Assembly: GCA_023897205.1 (NCBI GenBank)
Contig: JAHWDD010000004.1
Span: 4,836,001-4,900,000, forward strand
Direction: 5' to 3'
From: Exophiala sp. HKRS030
Taxonomy: Eukaryota > Ascomycota > Eurotiomycetes > Chaetothyriales > Herpotrichiellaceae
DNA length: 64,000 bases
How positions within the stretch are numbered: the first letter of the stretch is position 1; each line of letters starts with the position of its first letter. Below the pieces are notes generated by a model, which was not told the DNA's origin, made no database searches, and was given only the letters and a program-made list of their open reading frames with translations. The translations under genes and the position numbers were made by a program. This document shows positions 41,513-52,503 of the stretch, in pieces.

Positions 41513-43075
41513 CTACATGTATTTTGGTGGCGGCTCATTGTCATTCTCCGATACCATTTCAAACATATTCTGGTAACATTGCAATGGTCGAGTGTTTTCT
41601 TCGGAAACTTCGGAGAAGCAGTCCACTGGTTCACTTAAATCTGTCAAGCTTGAGTGGATGGGAGCAGACACAAATTGGACCGGCACTTCCAAAACGAAGT
41701 CGTCGACATGGACACCAGTGGCTTTCAGCAGGATAATCAGGCTGTACTGCCTCGAGGCAGTGGCGCTGCAGAACGTTGGGGTAACGTCATTGGGCACTTT
41801 GATGGTGAAGGAGATTTCGCTCTGCCATTCTGCAAGCAACGACTGGCATTCTCTCATCGGATGGACCTTGTGTTCACTTGTTGACCCAGGGATATCGCAT
41901 TTTCCAGTTAAAGGGTCAGCATCAGTCTCCACAAATCGCCACGAAGTCAAGGGTCGACTTGTTTGCTCCAGCTTTAGAATCTGGTCGTGGAGTCGATGGG
42001 GGCCATCCACCGTCAGAAGAGCTTGTACAGGCAGTTTCGGGAACGGTTGAGTAGAATAAAACGTTTTTGCTCGCAATCCTGGTACGATTCTGAAACCAAT
42101 TCTTTGCAAAAGCATGACAAACTCCCGAGTATCGACATTGTTGATTGACCGTGTAACACTGACCCGAATTGCAATTTCCGTACTTTCGGACGTATGGCCC
42201 TCCCCCATAAGTATAGGAGCAGGTTCAGCCGCGGTAAGACTCATCGTATATTTTTGGAAGCAAAAGATTGATGGTCGAAGTGGATGGCTTTGCTGGGTCA
42301 CAAAGTCATTGAAAAAGTCATTGGTATCGTATGGAGGAAACACCTCAGACGCGGCGCGAATAGGAATCTCCAAATGGTGATATAATTTGACCATCCCTTC
42401 CGTCTTGTGCAAGTTAGTGAGAGCCGCTACAACTCTAAGATTGTATTCGATCAGCGGTTGAGCGTAGGTAGTAGCGTCCACATCGTCCGTCAAGATAAGT
42501 CCATGACAAAAGGTTGGGGGAAGGACAAGGCACTGTCTCGGAGCATTGCCGCTTTTTGGTGTCGCCCATTGAGAAATAATGAAGCGAAACTGAGTGGAGT
42601 AGAAATAAATTCCGGACTCTGCATCGTTTGATATTTCAAAATTCACCAGGTCGAGTGATTGGGTTAGAAACTGGACGAGGATCATTAGATAATCCTTATT
42701 TTGCTGGTTCATGACCCACTTTGTATATGGATTTCAAGGTTATGGTGTTTCTTTGATCCTCCTTGTCGAGGCTTTGAGTATGAACCCTGGATTCCCCTAT
42801 GGTAATTCGATGTGTTAGCTATATGACCTTCGAGGCAGCCCGGGAGGCATCCTACCTTCAAAGCTAATTTGAACCTGCTGTATAGTGAGGAGCACCCTGC
42901 TTGTAATCTTCACGACGCCGCTGATCTCCTGTAGTGGGCTCCAGATGTCAACATTTGATGTCCTTTCAAGGCGACCAGCGACCATATAGAGCGGACTGTT
43001 CAGTGTGATAGAGATGCTAGGTTCCGAATCCGGTTCCTGCGATATAGGCAAAGCAGGTATGGTAGTGCGGCGCAT
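41513..43075 (-). CDS. Arrestin-like protein C, three exons, C-terminal PPKY
   Basis: Exons are 43075-42856, 42796-42720 and 42670-41513, joining to 484 residues. Intron positions equal those of proteins A and B, and the second exon has the same 77-nt length as in A. Landmarks are SISITLNSPLYMVAGRLERT, VQISFEG, FLTQSLDLVNF, QCLVLPPTFCHG, RAKTFYSTQPFPKLPVQALL, PTFCSATASRQYSLIILLK and FVLEVPVQFV. The last residues EPPPKYM contain PPxY, the motif by which alpha-arrestins bind WW domains of Rsp5/Nedd4-type ubiquitin ligases. In yeast such adaptors trigger endocytosis of carriers including phosphate permeases. The PHO84-type gene lies 1.5 kb away. Intact. Confidence 0.85.
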
Positions 43076-44541
43076 GGGAATAGAAAATAAAGGAACAGCC
43101 GGGCTTTCACTTCACAGGAGCGCCTTTTCCTTAGGGAAGGGATGAATGCAAAGTCTGTCCGAGTGTGCAATCATGCCTATGATCAGACAGCGTCCGTGAA
43201 TGGAGGCTACTATAAGAGTCAAGGGTCTGCACCCTCGAAAGGGTTTCAGCCCGAATGGAGCTGGAGGCAGCTGATGGATGCCAGCCCATGCGGGCTGAAC
43301 AGGATCCGCCGAAAGGCGAGAAATCAGTATGCCGAGGGATCCTGCCTTGGTTTGAATGAGATGCTATTTGGTGTGTCAGCGCCTCCATCTAATTGGTACT
43401 GACTGCGTAAATTGTGAACATCCCATGCCGGATTCCAGCAGAAGTCGACCCCAAGGCATGTGTCGTGCGACACTGTGCCGGACTCGCTTCGTGAAAGCGA
43501 GCTATGAGAGACCTGGCAAGGGTTATTGGCAAATGATTTTCGTAGCAAACCGAGCGATACTCCTTTTGTCTGAGAGGGGAGGGAGCGTTTTCGCGAAGCA
43601 ATCAGGTGCCAGTAGTGACAAACTCTTAACCACGGCCTAGAACACACCCCGTAATAATGTGGCTGTCGCTAACTATTGACCAATATGCTTCTACACTCTA
43701 CGGCGTGAAGGCAGGGTATCCCCTTCCCAAAATACTCAGCAATTATTCGGACCTGATTGCACCTGATGTTCAAGGGCTTATCGTTATAGGATCAGGGTGC
43801 TAAAGGTGCACTATTCATGAGCTCGAGACATTTGTGCAAAAGGCCGATTGCGTGCCGCTCCGGCCTCAAATCTCCTATTACATAGTTTTGCGCTAAACCC
43901 CACTCATACTTTCGGTCCTTTGTCATTGCTTGCTATTGATTGGCTTCAGTCCATGACCACTTGGAAGAAGCTCCACCAAGGCTAAGCGCCAAGAAAATTA
44001 GCGGGAGCTTCTGGTGCTTGTTGAACTATAACATCAGTAGCGAGATGTGACCTGGCTAGTATTGTGCTTGCCAAGACACTTGGACTTGGATGCTGTCATT
44101 TGCTACCTGGACACATGTAAAACCCGTTAATGGATGGGAATTGATTTTAGGATCGTCCACAGTCGTTGACGGCCACCGGAGCAGTATCATGTCAATGGGA
44201 GGTTTACAATGCATAGGTAGTATTCTGTTTTAGCGATCGAGCCATTTAGCTTCCATGGATTTCGTGTTAACGTTTTCTGCGCCGCCACCGAAAGGGCGAT
44301 AACTATCACTGGAAATGATTGGCTTTGGCTGGTCTTCTACATCCTCACACGTATGGATCGTCGTGGTTGCATCCACGTGCGCACATCATTGGTATGGACT
44401 CAATGAGGAAGTCAACAAAATTTTATCGTTGTGGCCGTCATTGTCTTATATATCTCAAGATGCCCTTGTTCTTGACCCTCAACCGCTTTTTATCCTGCAG
44501 AATTCTTTATCTTCCAGTGAAGCTGAAACAAGCTTTTCATA
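43076..44541. other. Long intergenic region before PHO84-type gene
   Basis: No supported gene. Motif variants are GTGACAAACT at 43615-43624 and the complement of ATGACAAAGG at 43917-43926. CACGTG is at 44374-44379. The DNA at 43140-43640 has several overlapping short frames that I consider chance. Confidence 0.4.
44374..44379. promoter_or_regulatory. E-box CACGTG upstream of PHO84-type gene
   Basis: CCACGTGCGC, 163 bp before the ATG. CACGTG is the PHO4/NUC-1 target in promoters of phosphate permeases, so the position fits starvation control. Confidence 0.5.
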
Positions 44542-46300
44542 ATGGATTTAAATACCCTCCCTACCAAGGAAGCGGTCATCAAGGACGCCGCTCCCAATCC
44601 TCATGCTTCCAGATTGAGTGTACACGATCAAAGACGCAAGTCTTTGGCGGAGGTAGACAGCGCTCCCGTGGGTCTGTCGCATCTGCGGATTGTTCTTGTC
44701 GCTGGCACTGGCTTCTTTACCGATGCCTACGACCTTTTCAGCGCAAACTTCATCACAGCACTCATTGGGCTGGTATATTTTCCGGGACACAAGATTCCTA
44801 CATCTGCCGATACCGCGATCAAGCTTTCAACAACGGCAGGTGCTGTCATTGGCCAAGTCTTCTTTGGATGGCTTGCAGATAAATTGGGAAGAAAGAAAAT
44901 GTATGGCCTCGAATTGATCATAATGTTGGTCGGCACATTTGGTCAAACAATATCAGGTCGTGGCCCTGGGGTTTCCTTCTTAGGACCCTTGATATTTTGG
45001 AGGGTTGTAATGGGTGTTGGTGTTGGGGGAGACTATCCTCTTTCTTCAGTCATCACTTCGGAATTCGCAACCGTAAAATGGCGCGGGGCGTTGATGAACG
45101 CCGTATTTGCAATGTAAGAACTCGAAGAATTGCAGGCGGAGACAGTTTGCTAATACCAAAGCTGCAGGCAAGGATTCGGAAATCTGGCGGCGGCGCTGGT
45201 TTCTTTTATTTGCGTTGTCGCTTCGAAGGACGCCTTGTTACCGGCCGCCACAGCTGCGCAGTGCGACGAGCGATGCCAGCTCGCCGCCGACAAGATGTGG
45301 CGCAGTATTGTCGCCTTCGGCACAGTCCCAGCTCTTTTGGCGGTGTACTTCCGCTTGACAATCCCAGAAACACCACGGTATACCGCAGATATCACCATGG
45401 ACGTGGAGAAGGCCCGGGCAGATGCTGAGGCATACCTCCGCGGTAAGAGACAGGGGAAGGCGGAGGAAAGCCATACTTATGCCGCCGAGACCCGCAGGAA
45501 AAATGCAACGCCAAAGGCCACCTGGTCTGAATTCTTTGCGCACTTTCGGCAATGGCGCCATGGGAAGATCTTGCTTGGGACAGCGGGGTCATGGTTCTTC
45601 ATCGACGTCGCCTTCTGGGGCTTAGGCTTGAACAATTCTGCTATCCTAGGCGCAATAGGATATGCCAGCTCCAAAAACGTCTACGACAACTTGTACAACA
45701 CCGCTGTTGGCAATTTGATTCTCGCTGTCGCTGGTAACATACCGGGATACTGGGTTTCAGTTGCACTCATCGACACTATCGGCCGCAAACCCATTCAAAT
45801 GGCCAGCTTCATTATTCTCACAATCTTGTTCTGCATCATCGGATTTGCTTACCATTCATTATCAGCGCATTCTCTTCTGGCGTTGTACGTTCTCTGCCAA
45901 TTCTTTTCCAACTTCGGAGCGAATTCCACAACATTTATTGGTAAGTTGAAGAGCGAGGTCCTACAGTTTAGCGCTAACAGATTCAGTCCCTGGCGAAGTG
46001 TATCCTACACGTTTCCGCTCAACAGCGCACGGTATTTCGGCTGGTGCCGGAAAAGTTGGCGCTGTGCTTGCCCAAGCATTGATTGGACCGTTAAGGAACA
46101 AGACTGGAACCAACAAGTGGTTGAATCACGTCATGGAAATTTTCGCTCTTTTCATGCTCTGTGGAATTTTCACAACGCTGCTCATTCCAGAGACAAAACG
46201 CCGAACGTTAGAGGAACTGGCAGAGACATATCACGGAGATAATGAAAGCATGACTGTGTCGACGCAAACCGAGCAAGAAGTCACCACAAAGGTCAAATGA
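44542..46300 (+). CDS. PHO84-type inorganic phosphate/H+ symporter
   Basis: Exons 44542-45113, 45168-45940 and 45987-46300 join to 552 residues. Family landmarks of the phosphate:H+ symporter group of MFS are present: GTGFFTDAYDLFSANFIT near residue 55, DKLGRKKMYG, GVGVGGDYPLSSVITSEFA around 155, IPETPRYT, DVAFWGLGLNNSAILGAIGY, NFGANSTTFIVPGEVYPTRF and HGISAGAGKVGAVLAQ. It should import phosphate across the plasma membrane and, like its relatives, may also admit arsenate. The N-terminal region is charged and the C-terminal tail (EQEVTTKVK) is Lys-containing, possible sites for ubiquitin. Arrestin C lies upstream on the other strand. Intact. Confidence 0.92.
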
Positions 46301-46774
46301 GAATCCAAGAAGATGCCGTTATAGGGAATCTGAGGAAGCCGGATTTCTGGATCAGTGACGATCGGCGTGGTGCTCTACAGAAGCCACGCTTGTCATTGAA
46401 ATACCGCCAGTTACAAAGGGTTAGCCGACATGTTTCGCAGGCACAGGGGGTCTGCCGTCATAGAGGCATGCTGTCTAGCCATTCCGTTTTTATGTTGCTC
46501 GTGCTTGAAATGAGATGTAGCTCTTTGTTTAGTAATATTTATTGGATATATTCTTCGTACCTAGTACCGATAAGCAATGATAACACTAAGACACTCGGCA
46601 AACACCGCCCATTAAAATACCAACTGTGAAGTTCTTAGACCTAATACTCCGTACTGGTTGTAATCCCCTCGTCGAAGGCAGCTCTGTGATATCAACACCG
46701 GAATCAGAATTTCTAAAAGTTTTGACTTGAAGTATCGCAGCCTGCGGCTGGCTTGCATGAAGGTGCTTCGACGG
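46301..46774. other. Intergenic, no gene seen
   Basis: 3' flank of the phosphate symporter gene. Short frames only. Confidence 0.5.
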
Positions 46775-47550
46775 TAGAAATTGGCTGCGTTATCGAGCCA
46801 GGCATTGACCAGCATAAGAATGATCGGAAATTGGATGACCAGCTCTTTCGTCAGAATAATCGTCTTGTCTCGGTCAGTGAAGCTTTGCTAGCTTGCCCTC
46901 GGATACGGTTAAGCCTTTGTCATGGCTGAAGCACAGACAGCTGGACAGGCCCGCCCTCTTTTCAAAAATTTTACGTTTTCGTTCTCCATTGGTGAAGTAT
47001 GCGAAGATTAGATATAGGTTGTTTACCAGTATGTAAAGCGGCCCCTCATAACGCATCCTTTTAGTTGACGGTTGTTCTAGCAGATGATTCTTGCACGTTG
47101 TTCTAATGCTTGCGCGAATCGGCAGAAGCCTTGTAACCTGAAGGACGTCACGATCGCTCATAACTCAGCGTGTTCAACTACCAGCTATAACAGTCAAAAT
47201 TGATAATATCGACGCTTCAACGCGTCTTCAGCACAAACTCGCAAGATGGCAGCTAATAAGGAATAGCACCAATCACCCGATGCTATCACTCGGCAAGATT
47301 TGCACGAGCGCCTACAGAGAGACCACAAGCCTGGCGTGGACTTTCTGCTGGTCGATCTCCGAAAGGCAGACTATCAGGTAAGAGCACATTCCGTTCCGAG
47401 GAAGCCGACTCAGCTCTGACGGATCAAAGGGTGGGACGGTCAAGGGGTCGCTGGCTCCCAACTCTGCTGAACATCTGCCAGCATGCCAGCATTAAATCGG
47501 TGATTTTCTACTGTGGTGAGCAGTATCTTGCTAACTTCTAGATGATCTAG
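46775..47550 (+). repeat. Segmental duplication, right copy (partner 36815-37673)
   Basis: Degenerate copy of the left arsenate-reductase block with several internal deletions. The copy ends where the ATPase relic begins. Confidence 0.85.
47106..47550 (+). pseudogene. Third arsenate reductase, relic
   Basis: Starts MLARIGRSLVT then stops. Later DNA matches the left gene: CACAAGCCTGGCGTGGACTT encodes the GVDF-type segment, and ICQHASIKSVIFYCG is still readable at the end. GAATGG has become GAATAG, and about 25 bases are missing after it. Exon 3 is absent. Non-functional. Confidence 0.8.
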
Positions 47551-48824
47551 AGTCGTCGGGGATCGATGGTTGAATAAGCGAATGTCTGATTCTAATTGTA
47601 GCGATGATCGCACGTCTACGCCTGTTGAGGGGATAGTGGTAGACCTGCATGCATTTCGGGAGATTCTGGAACAACTCCAACACCTGGGGGCTCTCTTCCG
47701 GTGCAGTCGTTATTTCTGTAGAGCTAGAATCTTGGGTCACTCTCGGCCCAAGCTCCTGTTCTGGTTTGGTGGTCATTCCAAGGCTGGACACTGACTGCCC
47801 AGATGCTTTGGACACTGGATGCTTGTTGCTCCTCACCATCGTCATGATTATAGAGAGCATGGCGTCTTGATCAGCTATGTCCGTGGGAAAGATCAACTCT
47901 TGCACAACTTCGAGGCTCGGCTCAGTGAGGTTTCCTGTCTTGCCAAAGACCATATCGGTGACTTTGAAGCCGCGGTGGATGATATCTGCATTTTTGATGA
48001 TCACGCCTCCACGAGCAGCCACCCCTCTAGCGACCACCGAGTACCATCGGAACTGCCAATCCCAGCGCAACAGGGACAACTGGTGGCCAGAACAGCGACA
48101 CAATAGTTTATGGTCGGTTCCGATGGCGTCGCCGGCAGATTGTTCTCGAACCTTCGGACCAACCAAGACCCAAATCACCGAAGACAATGAGAGCTACCGA
48201 TTCTGTCCCCGTATTGAAGTGATGCGCATCAATCTCAATGACTCGGCCTATGGTCTGGTCGATGAGCATAGCTATCGACGCTTGCAGAGACCTCAACGAC
48301 ACCGCCTTCACTGCTCTTTTGCGAGCCCGAGCCACAAGAAGTCGACCAAGCAGGATCAAGGTGATCAGCAGTGTACTTGTTTCGAAGAAAGGTTTGGTAT
48401 CTAGGTCACTGCCGGCGAAGAAGAGACCTGTAATGCTGATGACCACAAGCATATCCATTTCCACGACTTTGTTGTATATCAAGGACGATATGGCAGGAAT
48501 GTAGAACTCCGGGACGGCAATTGCTTGAACCATCGTGGCGAGGATTACGGCAATTATGAAAGTGGTATGCTCGGAAACGCCAGAAGGACTTCTGCATTCG
48601 AGTACGACCGGCGCTGTTGGGATGAAGGCCCCGGTGGTCAAAACAAAGACTCGCATGAGCCTGCGCTTTCCTTCGTCAAGATAGGAGTCGCTGCGGACAG
48701 GTCCAAGTTGAGCGTCGATGCCAACGAGCATGTCTCTGGCACCAATGATGCACGGGTCATAGCTGATCTCGTACATTGTCTTGGAAAGCTTCTCTAATTC
48801 AGTGACTGAGAGAATTTCCTTCAC
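47531..48824 (-). pseudogene. Heavy-metal (P1B) P-type ATPase relic
   Basis: Two overlapping frames, 48824-48108 and 48187-47531. The first has YEISYDPCIIGARDMLVGID, TGAFIPTAPVVLEC and PFFETSTLLITLILLGRLLV, typical of Cu/Cd-type ATPases (yeast Ccc2, Pca1 relatives). The transmembrane CPC metal site reads V-P-V in VVPVALGLAVPMVL. The phosphorylation motif DKTGTLT reads GKTGNLT, so the catalytic Asp is lost. The nucleotide-binding half beyond about 47560 is missing or unrelated. It is dead as a pump. Confidence 0.82.
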
Positions 48825-49259
48825 ACATCATTCAAACTCAGATCAACCACATCAAACCTTCGCAAAGCACTAGGATCCTATGACATGACTTGTTCTTGCA
48901 TCTCCAACAGCGCACTAGCAGCGCATCAAACAACTACCCGTTTGCGACAGTCTTCGTGTCACGCATCTCCTTTGCTCCAGATTCAGTAGTAAATCGGAAG
49001 TATCCACCTGAGACAAAAGTGATGCCATAGGCAGTCTGCCATTCTTTGCCACTGTACAACTTATGTCATTCAGTGTGACACAAGCAAAAAGAGGGCGGCA
49101 GTAGCAACGGCTCCCACGCGGGGGCTATCTTTGCCAATGACAAGCCCTCGGTGACAAAGCCAATATATTACGTAGTGGCCACTTCCACCTAACACTTTCA
49201 TCTTCAGACTTTACGGCCTTTTCTTGCCCTCCCATCTTTTCTTCGCATTTGACATCAGC
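48825..49259. other. Promoter region of arsenate reductase 2
   Basis: Contains GTGACAAAGC at 49151-49160 and TTACGTA at 49168-49174, a bZIP-like site also seen at 51007-51013. No gene. Confidence 0.5.
49151..49160 (+). promoter_or_regulatory. Candidate operator GTGACAAAGC upstream of arsenate reductase 2
   Basis: Copy of GTGACWAAGY 109 bp before the ATG, followed by CAA. The acr3 promoter copy at 54570 has the same GTGAC-W-AAGCCAA context. Confidence 0.6.
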
Positions 49260-49857
49260 ATGTCCAAACTCCCAGCATGGCACGAAGCCTACCCGCCGCC
49301 GCGAAATAAAAACCCTTTGACGATCGAACGACAAGATCTACTGAACGAACTACAAAGAGGCAAAAAGTCAGGCATTGACTTTCTTCTCGTCGATTTACGC
49401 AGGACTGATCATGAGGTATTTGAGAAAATCAATTGATCATTTCTTCATCGAGTCCAGAGCCCGCTTAATTCTGGACAGGGTGGCACAATCAAAGGATCCA
49501 TCAACCTCCCGGCGCAAAGTCTGTACCCTAGCTTACCTACGTTACTGGACTTATGTCAAGCCGCTGGTGTGAAGCGGGTGATCTGGTACTGTGGTAAGCT
49601 CTTGACATGGAAAGGGAAAACCATAGTTAATTGACCCATCGTGTTTTGTTTCGACAATAGGTTCTTCGAGAGGACGTGGAAATCGTGCCGCAGGCTGGTT
49701 TGATGATCTTATCAAGGATCGAAACATTGAGGAAATTAGCAGCATTGTCCTCACTGATGGTGTCGCAGGTTGGGCAAATGCCGGAGAAGACTACGTCTCT
49801 CTTATGGAAGAATACAAAGTCGATGCTTGGGGCTCTCCAAAGCAAGAAGGAAAATAG
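49260..49857 (+). CDS. Arsenate reductase 2 (Acr2/rhodanese-like)
   Basis: Exons 49260-49415, 49479-49593 and 49661-49857 join to 155 residues. It reads MSKLPAWHEAYPPPRNKNP, GIDFLLVDLRRTDHE, GTIKGSINLPAQSLYPSL, WYCGSSRGRGNRAAGWFDDL, and VAGWANAGEDYVSLMEEY at the end. The Cys-x5-Arg catalytic loop is C-GSSRG-R. It lacks the N-terminal extension of copy 1 and is probably cytosolic. It should convert arsenate to arsenite for export by the neighbouring Acr3. The frame is intact. The gene converges with the bZIP gene, and a GTGACAAAGC site lies 109 bp upstream. Confidence 0.9.
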
Positions 49858-50061
49858 ACTCCTCTGTTCTAGTTAGCAATGGCTCCAGTGGAATTCACTG
49901 TGCAGCGATTAATAAGACTGAGGTCCAAAAATTCTTTATCCAACTCGCGTCGGGCTGACAGCCACTGGCGGTGAGGTTACGGACAAAGGTAGGCTAGCGT
50001 CCGACGCCTAATATGGTGCCTATGGGAGGGAGATTAATCATGTCTATATCGTGCTTTGTAA

Positions 50062-50970
50062 TTAAGCCTTATCCATGAGTTCGAAGACCGAAATATTCGG
50101 CACCCTACAGCTTTGCTTGGCTCTACAGCCAAGTTCACTCCACATATCGTCATCGACATTGCAGCCGCGTAGACTCGCAATTATCTTCGCGGCCTCCACG
50201 CACGATGTTTCCCCAGCGTGAGCATCGGCTCGCGTCTCAGACGGAGAGGAACCTCCAGCAGTCTTCCTGTTGGATGGAGAATGATGAGGATAAGAGGGCT
50301 CCTGTTCATGGCGATTATCATATTCTTCGAGTTCCACGGGAGACGCCTCTTCGAAAACCATCCAGGTCACAGCGTGAGGTAATTCAACATGTGACTCAGC
50401 GTGTACAGACTGTGACGAGTCTGTGTCTGGTGGTGGGGGAATAACAGACGTCCATTCGCACTCAGGTGATTGCGATGCTGCTACAAGGACTGGCGGTGGC
50501 TCTTCATCCGTCCTCACTGATCCTATTACGGTAGGCTCCTGGCTCTCTTTCGTGCTGACCACCTCCTCAGGTCTGACTGGAAATATCTGGCTTGACACCT
50601 CAGGTCTGGCTGGAAATATCTGACTTGACACGGATTCCTTGGACCTTGTAGATGCATAATCTTCATCCACATTCCGGTGAAACCTGTGTGTGCAAACATC
50701 CGTAGCGCAGATACTTCCAGCAAGATATTCGTTCAATTGGGAGTCGCTGACACCAAACTGCGTTCTGAGCAGCAATCGCAGGAGCCGGTTCTCGTTGTCC
50801 ACGCGCTGAGCTGCAATTTGGACTTCTTTCGTTGCCCGAACTCCATCGTTGTCTAGTTGCTGCAGACGCTGCTCCAATTCTTGGATATATGCTTGACGCC
50901 GGGCGCGAAAATTGCGCTGGTTAACACGATTTCTGTCGGTTGCTTGTCGCTGGAACGAGTCCTTGGACAA
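50062..50970 (-). CDS. bZIP regulator of the arsenic core (5' end unresolved)
   Basis: About 302 residues are readable. The frame has no ATG before the bZIP: position 50970 is TTG, and the frame extends further up as PSGPVAHLS, so a first exon must lie in about 50985-51240. The basic region is RQATDRNRVNQRNFRARRQA, followed by a zipper (YIQELEQRLQQLDND). A direct repeat VSSQIFPARPE/VSSQIFPVRPE lies in the middle. Cys residues occur at about 88 and 93 (C-ATDV-C), and several occur in the last 50 residues, ending SCRVPNISVFELMD. Yeast Yap8 binds arsenite through Cys, so this is a plausible As(III)-sensing activator. It is divergent from arsH and convergent with arsenate reductase 2. Confidence 0.75.
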   Translation of the reverse strand: MSKDSFQRQATDRNRVNQRNFRARRQAYIQELEQRLQQLDNDGVRATKEVQIAAQRVDNENRLLRLLLRTQFGVSDSQLNEYLAGSICATDVCTHRFHRNVDEDYASTRSKESVSSQIFPARPEVSSQIFPVRPEEVVSTKESQEPTVIGSVRTDEEPPPVLVAASQSPECEWTSVIPPPPDTDSSQSVHAESHVELPHAVTWMVFEEASPVELEEYDNRHEQEPSYPHHSPSNRKTAGGSSPSETRADAHAGETSCVEAAKIIASLRGCNVDDDMWSELGCRAKQSCRVPNISVFELMDKA

Positions 50971-51006
50971 ATGAGCAACCGGACCTGAAGGCTTGAGAGA
51001 TGGATA

Positions 51007-51013
51007 TTACGTA
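51007..51013. promoter_or_regulatory. TTACGTA site upstream of bZIP gene
   Basis: ATTACGTACT here and ATTACGTAGT at 49167-49176 share a bZIP-like core. They lie near the bZIP gene and arsenate reductase 2 starts. It could be a site for the bZIP itself or another Yap-type factor. Confidence 0.3.
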
Positions 51014-51268
51014 CTCCTGCAGCCATGCTGTAGAACAGAAATGCCAGGTGGGTTCGAATAGTCGCGTGGTTCTATTTTGCCTCGTGGAATTGTGCAAGTA
51101 TAACAGCGGAGCGTCTTCAACAGTGGTGTCATGATGGGCCACAGAAAGAGCTGAAAAGTACGGAGAAGATCCAGAACCCCGGCTCGGTTGTGGCGAGTGG
51201 AGCATCCGTGATTCTGAGTGACGCTCCCAGTGCATCCGAAACCAACATCAACCAATTATAATCGTTGA

Positions 51269-51278
51269 ATGACTAAGT
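51269..51278 (+). promoter_or_regulatory. Operator variant ATGACTAAGT upstream of arsH
   Basis: One mismatch from GTGACWAAGY, 249 bp before the arsH ATG in the bZIP-arsH divergent region. Confidence 0.4.
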
Positions 51279-51517
51279 GTCCCTTTCCCAGCCAGACATT
51301 TCTCATCTCTCGGCTGAGGCAATCTTTGTTCGAACCATTTGCAAAGGTCGCTGCTGTTGTTACTTTTAGTGACCTTCCGCACTCTATGAAATTGAAGAGT
51401 GGCATGTGCTACCTCAATATTGGCGAGAAACGACACTTAATCCCTCGTTCTCTGCCCGTTACGCAGCCCTTTGTCGCTCTCAGTCCTGGAACGACATTTA
51501 CATCCACATACAGAGCA

Positions 51518-52503
51518 ATGACGGCCGCTACCACGCTTGAAGATCATTCTACTTCTTGCAAACCGCAGGATCCCATGCCTCCGAATCTCAAAACCCCGTC
51601 AATGAATGGAGACCTTAATAATACAGCATCCATGAGGGTGGTCCTCAAACCTCAGCGTCATCCAGATTTTGCATTTCGATCACTTGCTATACCGGCATCT
51701 ATTGACCATTCTACGCTTCGCTCGAGATACCGACCTTTTCTTCTTCCCGACAAAATCCAATGCGATGACTGGGTCAGCAGACTGGAACTCGCAACTGTGA
51801 CTGAAATGGCGTACAATGACTTCAAAATAACAGGCGAGAGGATAAAGGTTTTGATTTTATATGGGAGCCTGCGTCAGAGGTAAGACAGTCTTTCTGGACG
51901 TATCAGTATATTGTGTACTAATTGCATAGATCCTACTCGAAATTATTGGCCTTCGAAATCTCTCGCATCCTGTGGCGGCTTGGGTGTGATGTACGTGTCT
52001 ATGATCCTCAGGGCCTACCTGTCAAAGACGATGAACAGCACAACCATCCAAAAGTACAGGAGCTACGAGAGCTCAGTCGCTGGAGCGATGGACATTTCTG
52101 GGTGTCTCCGGAGCAACATGGCAATTTGACTGCCGTGTTCAAGAACCAAATCGACTGGATTCCTCTCAGTACAGGGTCGGTACGGCCAACACAAGGACGG
52201 ACCTTGGGACTGGCGATGGTCTCCGGTGGCTCTCAGTCATTCAACACGATTAACAGCCTTCGCATCTTGGGCAGATGGATGAGGATGTTCACGATCCCAA
52301 ATCAATCGTCAGTTCCGCAGGCTTACACTTTGTTTACGGATAAGGATGCTGAAGAAGGCGGATCGAGATTGATGGCAGGAGGCAATCGAGATCGGCTGGT
52401 CGATTGCGCTGAGGAATTTGTGAAATACACCGTCATTATGCGGCCGCACTTTGCCTTGTTGAGTGATCGTTTCAGCGAACGGGACGCTTTTGTAAAGAAC
52501 TGA
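51518..52503 (+). CDS. arsH: ArsH, NADPH-dependent FMN-type flavoprotein
   Basis: Exons 51518-51879 and 51930-52503 join to 311 residues. The FMN phosphate loop reads YGSLRQRSYSKLLAFE (split by the intron), followed by YDPQGLPVKDD, ELRELSRWSDGHFWVSPEQH and AVFKNQIDWIPLSTGSVRPT with QGRTL, all typical of ArsH. ArsH proteins are NADPH:FMN oxidoreductases that in bacteria oxidise trivalent organoarsenicals and help resist arsenic and oxidative stress. The N-terminal 75 residues are variable and Ser/Pro-rich. The C-terminus MRPHFALLSDRFSERD is the part that survives in the relic at 38 kb. Intact. It is divergent from the bZIP gene and convergent with acr3. Confidence 0.92.

Noticed and set aside
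50028..50042. GATTAATCA resembling the yeast Yap8 site
   Set aside because: Only a partial match and located between convergent 3' ends, not in a promoter.
51010..51032. A 23-nt intron joining ATGGCTGCAGGA to the bZIP frame
   Set aside because: It fits in frame but is shorter than any known fungal spliceosomal intron.
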